From Clostridia bacterium (GTDB taxonomy: Bacteria > Bacillota > Clostridia > TANB77 > UBA1234), in contig CAADXZ010000102.1 of the NCBI GenBank assembly GCA_900753135.1, positions 1 to 12,551 of the forward strand: 12,551 nucleotides of DNA, read 5' to 3'. A program made the position numbers and the translations under genes. The notes under the pieces were generated by a model. That model was not told the origin of the DNA and did no database searches. It saw only the letters and a list, made by a program, of their open reading frames with translations. Shown here in pieces: positions 7,345 to 12,551 of the stretch (position 1 is its first letter; every line of letters begins with the position of its first letter).

Positions 7345-7371
7345 AGGAGTAGATGTAAAACACCTACTCCT
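7345..7371 (-). terminator. Possible weak terminator downstream of cotJC
   Basis: AGGAGTAG (7345-7352) and CTACTCCT (7364-7371) form a perfect 8-bp stem that extends inward past one mismatch by 3 bp. It lies 23 bases beyond the cotJC stop on the minus strand. No U-tract follows directly in that direction; the first T-rich run is about 20 bases further on. Termination here is plausible but not typical. Confidence 0.4.
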
Positions 7372-7393
7372 CGTTTATATTCATTAAAACTTT

Positions 7394-8158
7394 TTATTTA
7401 TTTCTACATCCACAATTATTACCTTTCACATTATCACAAGCTTTTGGGCATGCATTTGAATTGTTTGTTCCCATATTTGCATTATTACATCCACAAGAAT
7501 TATTAGCACTCATGGTATTTTGAGCACCACGGGAATTATTATTGTTATTATGTGCACCTAACACATTATTCATCTCCATTCCATTCATGTAAAATTTCTT
7601 TTGTGCAAGCTTTTCTTGGACAGTTCGCAATGCCTCACCAAATCTTTGAAAATGGACTATTTCTCTTTCTCTTAAGAATTTTAAAACATTTGTTACATCA
7701 GGATCGTCAGATAGGTCAATTAAATACTCGTACGTGCTTCTCGCCTTTTGTTCAGCCGCCATATCTTCATAAAGGTCTGTTACAGGATCACCTTTTACCG
7801 CCAAAACAGATGCACTAAATGGTGTTCCAGCTGCACTTTGTGGATATACTGAAATTCCATGATCTGTATAATATTCTCCTAACCCCTCTCTTTTTAACAC
7901 TTCTGGGCAAACCCCTTTAGTTAGTTGACTAACTAAAGTACCAACCATTTCTAAATGTCCTAGTTCTTCAGTTCCTATATCATTCAAAGTTGCTTTGGTT
8001 ATCTCTGTAGGCATACTAAATCTTTGGCTCAAATATCTAAGTGAAGCTCCTAATTCTCCGTCAGGTCCACCATATTGACTTATTATAAACTTTGCCATTT
8101 GTGGATTTGGATTTTTTATATTTATTGGATATTGTAATTTTTTATCATACCCCCACAT
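7394..8158 (-). CDS. cotJC: Spore coat protein CotJC, manganese-catalase family, with Asn/Cys-rich tail
   Basis: CotJC belongs to the dimanganese (non-heme) catalase family and is a coat component of the spore. The ferritin-like four-helix ligands are all visible: E35 (DGELGA), E65 and H68 (TEELGH), E136 (MAAEQKA), and E166 with H169 (EREIVHF). The spacing matches the known E35/E66/H69/E148/H181 set of the Lactobacillus enzyme, allowing for a 12-residue deletion before the second pair, so peroxide breakdown is chemically possible. The start ATG at 8158 follows AAAGGA and lies 3 bases after the cotJB stop. Unlike the 189-aa Bacillus subtilis protein it has 254 residues. The extra ~60-residue tail (from ~195) is rich in Asn, Gly, Ser and Cys, with an NNNNN run at 204-208 and Cys at 222, 224, 237, 241, 249 and 251. 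It is the third gene of the cotJ operon, expected in the mother cell during sporulation. Confidence 0.95.
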   Translation of the reverse strand: MWGYDKKLQYPINIKNPNPQMAKFIISQYGGPDGELGASLRYLSQRFSMPTEITKATLNDIGTEELGHLEMVGTLVSQLTKGVCPEVLKREGLGEYYTDHGISVYPQSAAGTPFSASVLAVKGDPVTDLYEDMAAEQKARSTYEYLIDLSDDPDVTNVLKFLREREIVHFQRFGEALRTVQEKLAQKKFYMNGMEMNNVLGAHNNNNNSRGAQNTMSANNSCGCNNANMGTNNSNACPKACDNVKGNNCGCRNK

Positions 8159-8161
8159 ATT

Positions 8162-8413
8162 CTACACCATCCTTTCCCATGGCCATGGATTTTTAATCCA
8201 CAACCACTCACAATCAGTTGCAGCATTAACAGCTTTTAATGGGCCGTATTTTTCTTCGTATTCTGCTCTTGCAACTTCTGCTTCATCTGCCACATCTTGA
8301 TACAAAGCCAAAGCTTCTTTATCAAAAGGATGCGTATTTAAATATAATTGTAAATCATACAATTTAAAATCAAGTGCCATTAAATCTTTCAATTTACATT
8401 CTTGATCACTCAT
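8162..8413 (-). CDS. cotJB: Spore coat protein CotJB
   Basis: This is a small soluble coat-assembly protein of the CotJB family. I choose the ATG at 8413 (83 aa) because AGGAGG lies 9 bases upstream; a longer frame would start at a GTG (8431) that sits at that very site. The protein has the family's early KLKDLMALDFKLYDLQLYL segment (residues 8-26), then THPFDKEAL, an acidic helix, and the characteristic aromatic end WLWIKNPWPWE (69-79). The start overlaps the last 8 bases of cotJA and the stop is 3 bases from cotJC, so the three genes are tightly coupled. In B. subtilis the CotJ proteins interact and are incorporated into the coat together; I infer the same here. Confidence 0.93.
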   Translation of the reverse strand: MSDQECKLKDLMALDFKLYDLQLYLNTHPFDKEALALYQDVADEAEVARAEYEEKYGPLKAVNAATDCEWLWIKNPWPWERMV

Positions 8414-8684
8414 TACGATCAGCCTCCTCACATGTTTCTGTTTGCATTAAATATTGAATCATGCATTGAGATTGATTTTTGGTGTATGGACTAACCAATT
8501 CTGGGAATGTTGTAGCATGCTCTAAAGAGTCAAGTGGACAAAATGTTTGATCAATATATTGATATGGAACATACGCGTTTGCAAGCATCGGATTATTTGG
8601 CATTTCTGGTAGTTCCCTACAATTTTTTTGACAGCAATTACAGCATCTACGTCTGCTGTTTGCTCTACTATTTCGCATATACAT
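8406..8684 (-). CDS. cotJA: Spore coat-associated protein CotJA with Cys-rich N-terminus
   Basis: This is the first gene of the cotJ operon. The CotJA core is at residues ~32-67: PMLANAYVPYQYIDQ, then an SLEHATTFPEL segment ending in SPY, which is the usual end of the family domain. ATG at 8684 is placed by AGGAGG with a 6-base spacer. The product is 92 aa. Its N-terminus carries an unusual basic, cysteine-rich stretch RRRCCNCCQKNC (residues 11-22), and there are further Cys at 49, 74 and 85, which could allow disulfide or metal cross-linking in the coat. No membrane segment is evident. It is expected to be made in the mother cell and to assemble into the inner coat with CotJC. The family call is good; the role of the Cys cluster is inference. 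Confidence 0.9.
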   Translation of the reverse strand: MYMRNSRANSRRRCCNCCQKNCRELPEMPNNPMLANAYVPYQYIDQTFCPLDSLEHATTFPELVSPYTKNQSQCMIQYLMQTETCEEADRNE

Positions 8685-8714
8685 AAAATACCTCCTAATT
8701 TTTATGATATATTA

Positions 8715-8743
8715 TAAAATATGCAAAATAATAAGATTTTGTG
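8715..8743 (-). promoter_or_regulatory. SigK-like mother-cell promoter of the cotJ operon
   Basis: On the minus strand CACA (8743-8740), a 16-base spacer and CATATTTTA (8723-8715) fit the SigK consensus mACm-N16/17-CATAnnnTA exactly. SigE shares a similar -10, and cotJ of B. subtilis is SigE-dependent, so either mother-cell factor is possible. A vegetative -35 is not apparent at this site. The start would fall near 8708, about 24 bases before the ATG. Confidence 0.5.
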
Positions 8744-8755
8744 TCGAATATTATT

Positions 8756-8920
8756 TCAATTTAATATATCAAACCATTTTGAATCTTTTCCATAGGCATG
8801 ATAAAATTTTCCTATCTTTACTAAAAGTATTTTTGTAGGGTGTACTTCTTTCATTGTTCTAATCATATTTGTTGTACTCACTTTATTGAAATTTCCTTTA
8901 TTTATTATTGTCTTTCGCAT
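8756..8920 (-). pseudogene. MutS-domain-I-like fragment (54 codons)
   Basis: This minus-strand frame begins MRKTIINKGNFNKVSTT and contains MKEVHPTKILLVKIGKFYHA followed by YGKDS. That segment matches the start of the mismatch-recognition domain of MutS, whose pattern is hP-x-hhLLFRhGDFYE-x-(Y/F)-x-xDA. The frame ends shortly after, at WFDILN and a stop, where the domain should continue for another ~80 residues, so I read it as a truncated remnant. Small MutS-like proteins of this kind are known outside true MutS, including as accessory proteins (MSL) of some diversity-generating retroelements. No good ribosome binding site precedes the ATG. The next fragment upstream on the same strand ends 47 bases away. 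It could instead be a genuine short protein; family membership is moderately supported and function unknown. Confidence 0.5.
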
Positions 8921-8930
8921 AATTTTGCCA

Positions 8931-8961
8931 TGTGCAAGCAGACCAGAAGCCTGCTCGCACG
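8931..8961 (-). other. GC-rich hairpin between two gene fragments
   Basis: GTGCAAGCAG (8932-8941) and CTGCTCGCAC (8951-8960) form a 10-bp stem with a 9-base loop; 8931 and 8961 can add a wobble. The one imperfect pair is A-C on the plus strand but U-G on the minus strand, so the fully paired RNA is the minus-strand one. It starts 7 bases after the stop of the RPVVSL fragment. No U-tract follows, so it is not a normal terminator. Confidence 0.5.
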
Positions 8962-8967
8962 CACATC

Positions 8968-9111
8968 CTATTTAATGTTCCATGCTGATTTTGAAGTTTG
9001 TCCGTCGCTTGATGTATCTGCTATATCTAGAAGCTTAGAGCTTAGAGAAACTACAGGGCGAAGACCATACGCCCGTATGAGCATACAATTTGGGAAAATA
9101 TCTGAAACGCT
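8968..9111 (-). pseudogene. C-terminal fragment of a surface- or phage-type protein ending in an RPVVSL motif
   Basis: The minus-strand frame is open from a TAA at 9114-9112 to TAG at 8970-8968, about 47 codons. It contains the segment AYGLRPVVSLSSKLLDI and ends in TSKSAWNIK. A G-(V/L)-RPVVSL segment followed by a short variable tail is a common C-terminus of large secreted or phage-encoded proteins in gut Clostridia. Several of these have C-type-lectin-like C-terminal domains, which are the usual targets of diversity-generating retroelements. Only the last ~45 residues survive; a stop interrupts the frame upstream and no start signal is present. Base composition is less AT-rich than the flanking DNA. 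The class assignment rests on one motif and is tentative. The overlapping plus-strand frame (8840-9124) shows no protein-like features. Confidence 0.4.
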
Positions 9112-9153
9112 TTATATTGCTTAACATTTCTTTAATCGATAACTTACTCTAAA

Positions 9154-9420
9154 ATGAATAAAAATTGCCACAAAATCAATCGTGAGGCGATTGATTAGGA
9201 AGATTTAGCAATCATAACTAAAGATGATAAAAATAATTTAGAAATTGTAGATAGTCAACTAAATTATCAATATCAAAAGTTAAAAGAAGAGTTTCAAAAG
9301 AGTCGATTTGAACATAAAGATAGGATAGCTAAATACTTTACAACGTTCCTGCAAAATTATCCAATGGATAATTTTGACATGATAAATGAGTTTGTGATAT
9401 TATATGAATTAGAAAAATAG
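9154..9420 (+). pseudogene. Broken small ORF of unknown family (in-frame TAG at codon 15)
   Basis: From ATG 9154 the frame reads MNKNCHKINREAID, then a TAG at 9196-9198, then continues for 73 protein-like codons to the stop at 9418-9420. The sequence after the stop runs EDLAIITKDDKNNLEIVDSQ, then a Lys/Glu-rich helix and LQNYPMDNFDMINEFVILYE near the end. It is hydrophilic and mostly helical, with no signal or membrane segment. The simplest reading is a nonsense mutation (for example CAG to TAG). Alternatives are a true start after the TAG, although no ATG lies near it, or recoding. No ribosome binding site precedes 9154, so the 5' end may also be lost. I do not recognise the family. Confidence 0.5.
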
Positions 9421-9446
9421 AAATTTGTTGAAATGAAGGATTGATT

Positions 9447-9533
9447 ATGAAAAAAATAAAAACAGGAATATTATTAATTATATTGGGAAACTTATTATAT
9501 TTAGCTTATATATTTTTTTGTAAAGAGGTGTAA
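9447..9533 (+). CDS. 28-aa hydrophobic peptide upstream of the P-type ATPase
   Basis: ATG at 9447 is preceded by AAGGA (9436-9440), and the frame ends at a TAA (9531-9533) just before the ATPase start at 9536. The peptide begins KKIKTGILLIILGNLLYLAY after its initiator Met and ends IFFCKEV: a single membrane helix with a positively charged N-terminus. It closely matches the first 25 residues of the broken ORF at 12172, at both DNA and protein level. It is therefore one copy of a small membrane protein whose C-terminus appears to have been replaced when the ATPase gene was joined. The last codons (AAA GAG GTG) double as the ATPase ribosome binding site. It might be translated and coupled to the ATPase, or simply be a remnant. 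I do not recognise a named family. Confidence 0.5.
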   Translation: MKKIKTGILLIILGNLLYLAYIFFCKEV

Positions 9534-9535
9534 AT

Positions 9536-12143
9536 ATGAGTGATTCAAAAGAAAATGTTGATGTATTAAAAATGTATGGAGAAGACAGTACTACACAAAG
9601 AGATGAATTTTTAAAAAAGCATAACTTAAATGAAAAGGGGCTTACTAGTAAACAAGCTGAAATTAATATTAAAAAATTTGGTCTTAACGAAACAAAAAAG
9701 ACTAAACCTAAGAAGTGGTATAATTATTTACTACAAAGTTTACTAACACCTTTTAACTGCATTTTAATTGGTATTTCAATTATCTTAATATATACAGATA
9801 TATATTTAGCAATAGAACCAAGCTATGCAAATATAATAGTCATAGCAATTTTAGTTACTGCAAGTACTTTATTAGATTTTTTTGAGTCATATAGATCTAA
9901 TAAGGCAGCAGAAAAATTAAGGGAAATAGTTGAAACAACTACTACAGTTATTAGAGATAACAAAGAAATAAATATACCAGTTGAAAATGTAACCTTAGGA
10001 GACATTGTTTTATTGTCTGCTGGAAGTATTATACCAGCTGATTTAAGAATAATCGAATCAAAAGACCTATATGTAGGACAGGCTTCATTAACTGGAGAAT
10101 CAGATAATATAAAGAAAACCGTTGAATTAGAAAACAATCAAGAAGAATTAGACAGTATATCGGATTTTGATAATATCTGTTTTATGGGTACAAATGTTGT
10201 ATCTGGTTCAGCAAAAGGTGTTGTAATAAAAATTGGAGATTCAACATATTTTGGGGAAATAGCAAATACCGTAACTTCTGGAAAGGAAAAAACAGCATTT
10301 CAAAAAGGAATTGAAAGTATAAGTAAATTATTAATTAGAATTATGATTTTTATGATTCCAATAGTATTTTTAATAAATGTGGAAAAACATGATATTATTC
10401 TAGCATTTACTTTTGCTGTTGCAATAGCCATTTGCATAACACCACTATTGCTACCTGTTATTTTATCTTCAAGTTTATCTAAAGGTGCTGTAAGAATGTC
10501 AAAAAAGAAGACTATTGTTAAGAAGCTAGATTCAATTCAGAACTTTGGAGCAATGAACATATTCTGCACAGATAAGACGGGAACATTAACAGAAGACAAG
10601 ATTGTTCTAGAAAAATACTTAAATGTAAATGGAGAAGAAGACTCCAACATTTTAAAATATGCCTTTTTAAATGCCTATTTGCAAACAGGACTAAAAAGCA
10701 ATATAGACGAGGCAGTAGTTGCTAAAGCTAAAACTGTTGGAATTGAAAATAGTTTAAAAAAATATAAAAAAATAGATGAGATTCCTTTTGACTTTTCTCG
10801 TAGGTGTTTATCTGTAGCAGTAGAAATTGATAATAAAGATGAATTAATAACAAAAGGTGCTGTTGAAGAAATTCTAAATATTTGTACAACATTTGAATAT
10901 AAGGGACAAACGGAAAAGCTTACAAATGAAAAAATAGAAAACATGAGAAAAATTTGTAAAAACTTAAATGAGGAAGGCTTTAGGGTTGTTGCCATTTGTA
11001 AAAAAATTATAACTAATAATAAAAAAGATTTTAATAGCACTGATGAAAAAGACATGACTTTACTAGGTTTTATTGGTTTTCTTGATCCACCAAAGGAAAG
11101 TGCAAAAGAAGCAATAGAAGGTTTAAACAATGCGGGAATAAGAGTTATGGTTCTTACAGGTGATAATGTTGAAGTTACAAGATGTGTTTGCAATAAAGCA
11201 GGGATAAATTCAAAAGAAATCATAACTGGAAATAAAATAGATACATTATCAGATGTAGCACTATCAAGATTATTAAAAAGAAATAATATATTTGCGAAAC
11301 TTTCTCCAATACAAAAAGCAAGGATTGTTAGAGTTTTAAAACAAAATGGAAATGTTGTAGGATATATGGGAGATGGAATAAACGATAGTCCAGCGTTAAC
11401 AAATTCCGATGTTGGGATTTCTGTTGATACTGCAGTTGATATAGCAAAAGAAACTGCAGATATTATATTACTTGAAAAAGACCTTAATGTACTATTAGAT
11501 GGTGTAATGGAACGGAAGAAAAACATATGTAAATTTAATGAAATATATAAAAATGGCAACAAGCTTCAACTTTGGGGAAGTAGTTTCAGTAATTATTGCA
11601 AGCATTGTACTACCATTTTTACCTGAAACACCAATTCAACTATTAGTAGAAGGATTATTATATGACTTTGGTCAAATGACAATTCCGTTCGACAATGTAG
11701 ATAAAGAATTGATTGAAAAGCCAAAAAAATTAAATATAAAAAGCTTAAAAAGGTTTATGTTTTTTATGGGTCCTGTAAGCTCACTATTTGATATAGTTGT
11801 ATTTTTACTATTATGGTTTGTTTTCACAGTTAGAGATGTTACACACTTTCAAACAATATGGTTCACTTACAGTATAGTATCAAATTTAATAGGAATGCAC
11901 ATTATAAGAACGGCAAAAACACCATTTATACAAAGTAATGCACATAAGGCTGTTTATATATCTTCAATTCTGTTAATTATAATAGGAATTTTAGTACCAT
12001 TTACGCCTCTAGGAACTGCGATAGGCTTAGCACCAATTGCATTAAAATATATTTTCATGATATTTGGAGTCACATTCTTATATTGTATTGTAGCAAGTTA
12101 TGCAAAGAAAATTTATATAAAGAAATATAAGGAATGGATATAG
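9536..12143 (+). pseudogene. mgtA: MgtA-like P-type (IIIB) magnesium ATPase, interrupted by a one-base frameshift
   Basis: P-type IIIB ATPases import Mg2+ across the cytoplasmic membrane using ATP. The first frame (ATG 9536, after AAAGAGGTG) gives the actuator motif TGES (186-189), M1-M4 helices (~62-90, 96-118, 264-282, 286-310), phosphorylation site CTDKTGT with D346, nucleotide-binding TKGA (439-442), DPPK (517-520), TGDN (541-544), GDGINDSPAL (612-621) and the MgtA-typical DTAVDIAKETADIILLEKDL (631-650). After F667 an extra A at 11537 shifts the frame; the next frame resumes as MKYIKMATSFNFGE, exactly where MgtA should continue. The first frame ends at a TGA (11624-11626) after 29 unrelated residues. 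Restored length would be 868 aa, normal for the family. The M4 motif is TPLLLP (302-307) where MgtA normally has TPEMLP, so an ion-site Glu is missing. No Mg2+ leader of the M-box type was recognised upstream. Confidence 0.85.
11538..12143 (+). CDS. C-terminal membrane half of the MgtA-like ATPase (second frame)
   Basis: This 201-codon frame carries M5-M10 of the ATPase. It begins MKYIKMATSFNFGEVVSVII (M5), then LPFLPETPIQLLVEGLLYD (M6) and IPFDNVDKE, a strongly conserved MgtA segment, followed by RFMFFMGPVSSLFDIVVF (M7) and three more hydrophobic helices, and ends KKYKEWI. Its first ATG coincides with the frameshift point and has no ribosome binding site, so independent translation is unlikely. 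Compared with the MgtA pattern FGNV...QNLLYD, the corresponding residues here are FGEV and EGLLYD. It could only serve if made by frameshifting or re-initiation; otherwise it is the tail of a pseudogene. Confidence 0.7.
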   Translation: MKYIKMATSFNFGEVVSVIIASIVLPFLPETPIQLLVEGLLYDFGQMTIPFDNVDKELIEKPKKLNIKSLKRFMFFMGPVSSLFDIVVFLLLWFVFTVRDVTHFQTIWFTYSIVSNLIGMHIIRTAKTPFIQSNAHKAVYISSILLIIIGILVPFTPLGTAIGLAPIALKYIFMIFGVTFLYCIVASYAKKIYIKKYKEWI

Positions 12144-12171
12144 AAATAATAGAAGATAGGAGATGATTTGA

Positions 12172-12376
12172 ATGAATCAATTAAAAATAGGAACATTTTT
12201 GATAGTTTTAGGAAATTTATTATATTTAGCATTTACATTTTTACAGGAAATGAGAAAAACAGTTTTGGAAATTTTAGTAGTGGCTTATTAATAGGACTAT
12301 CAATTGGCTGTAAATAAGTTTGGCTATATGGCTGGGATTTTATCTATTCATTTTAACTATTGAATTTGTAGTATGA
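12172..12376 (+). pseudogene. Decayed small membrane protein, second copy of the 9447 peptide
   Basis: ATG 12172 follows AGGAGA and lies 28 bases after the ATPase stop. The first 25 residues include GTFLIVLGNLLYLAFTFLQ, nearly the same as the peptide at 9447. This frame then diverges and stops at 12289-12291. A protein-like continuation sits in another frame from 12246 (GNEKNSFGNFSSGLLIGLSI, then GCK and a TAA at 12315-12317), and a third frame gives LGFYLFILTIEFVV up to the TGA at 12374-12376. At least two indels and one stop are therefore needed to restore a ~65-residue protein with two membrane helices. I do not recognise the family. Confidence 0.5.
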
Positions 12377-12379
12377 TTT

Positions 12380-12385
12380 TTGACA
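12380..12385 (+). promoter_or_regulatory. Possible -35 box before the acetyltransferase-like gene
   Basis: A perfect TTGACA lies 81 bases before the ATG at 12467. No convincing -10 follows at 16-18 bases; the region holds only A/T-rich sequence such as TAATTG at 12401. It is reported as a lead only. Confidence 0.2.
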
Positions 12386-12466
12386 AGGATAGGTAAAAAA
12401 TAATTGCAAATTACACAATTTAGTAATTAGATGGAAAAATAGTAATTTTTAAGTAAGGTTGATAGT

Positions 12467-12551
12467 ATGAAAGATGGAAAAATACCTAATCCAAATACAA
12501 TAAATCCTATTGTAGGATATGATAAAGAAATATATATAAAGCCAACAATAA
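12467..12551 (+). CDS. N-terminus of a Vat/CatB-type hexapeptide acetyltransferase (3' end outside window)
   Basis: ATG 12467 is preceded by TAAGGTTG, a modest ribosome binding site, and the frame stays open to the window end (28 codons). The start includes IPNPNTINPIVGY and KEIYIKPTI. Streptogramin A acetyltransferases (Vat) and related xenobiotic acetyltransferases begin in the same way: a PNP-x-x-x-x-PI-x-G segment, then a (F/Y)IK-x-TI stretch leading into NPNI-x-VG and the left-handed beta-helix. Such enzymes acetylate antibiotics or other hydroxylated small molecules with acetyl-CoA in the cytosol. Only the N-terminal arm is visible; the catalytic His and the hexapeptide repeats lie outside, so neither activity nor the exact substrate can be judged. 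Resistance should not be assumed from this fragment. Confidence 0.5.
   Translation, partial: MKDGKIPNPNTINPIVGYDKEIYIKPTI

Noticed and set aside
8840..9124. A 94-codon plus-strand open frame
   Set aside because: It has no ribosome binding site, an odd Cys/His-rich start, and overlaps two minus-strand frames with recognisable motifs (MutS-like and RPVVSL).
9115..9535. An M-box or other magnesium riboswitch upstream of the ATPase
   Set aside because: I looked for a long structured leader ending in a terminator, but the stretch is filled by a broken ORF and a small peptide gene and shows no such structure.
11530..11545. Programmed frameshifting in the ATPase
   Set aside because: No classical slippery heptamer, Shine-Dalgarno-like stimulator or downstream pseudoknot is apparent, and neighbouring genes are decayed, so mutation or sequencing error is simpler.
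10675..11562. A 295-codon open frame antisense to the ATPase
   Set aside because: It is Ser/Phe-rich low-complexity sequence typical of the reverse complement of AT-rich coding DNA, and the ATPase motifs on the plus strand fully explain the region.
1..12551. CRISPR arrays, tRNA or rRNA genes, insertion sequences
   Set aside because: I saw no regularly spaced direct repeats, no cloverleaf with a T-loop signature, and no transposase motifs or terminal inverted repeats with target duplications.

Overview
The window is AT-rich, with AT-rich codons, strong AGGAGG-type ribosome binding sites and spore-coat genes (cotJA-cotJB-cotJC). These point to an endospore-forming, anaerobic low-GC Firmicute of the Clostridia. 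Nothing in the window fixes the species.

Layout. (1) 1-332 is the 3' end of a gene whose C-terminus resembles the sporulation protein YtxC. (2) 397-4456 is a glycogen-to-pyruvate pair, a DUF3417-type alpha-glucan phosphorylase (glgP) followed by pyruvate kinase (pyk). A near-consensus promoter lies across the end of the ytxC-like gene, and a long bidirectional terminator follows pyk. (3) 4634-6562, minus strand, is a two-gene operon of paralogous calcineurin-like phosphoesterases. The promoter-proximal protein has every metal-ligand motif; the second has lost all of them and looks like a pseudoenzyme. (4) 6694-7202 is a divergent promoter with repeated AGCAAT half-sites, a structured leader, an unrecognised 102-aa protein and a good terminator. 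(5) 7394-8684, minus strand, is the cotJ operon with a SigK-like promoter. CotJC is a dimanganese-catalase-family protein with an unusual Asn/Cys-rich tail. (6) 8756-9533 is a patchwork of gene fragments: a MutS-domain-I-like fragment, the tail of a protein ending in an RPVVSL motif, an ORF broken by a TAG codon, and a 28-aa membrane peptide. (7) 9536-12143 is an MgtA-like P-type ATPase broken by a one-base frameshift. It lacks the usual M4 glutamate and is followed by a decayed second copy of the small membrane peptide. (8) 12467 to the end is the first 28 codons of a probable Vat/CatB-type hexapeptide acetyltransferase.

The left part (to about 8750) is mostly intact chromosomal metabolism and sporulation. 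The right part (8750-12551) looks like an accessory region in decay, with an antibiotic-acetyltransferase-like gene at its edge. The most interesting items are the active/inactive phosphoesterase pair, the possible diversity-generating-retroelement relic at 8756-9111, the leader RNA at 6757-6842, and the altered ion-site residues in the ATPase. All assignments come from reading motifs by eye; no database search was run.
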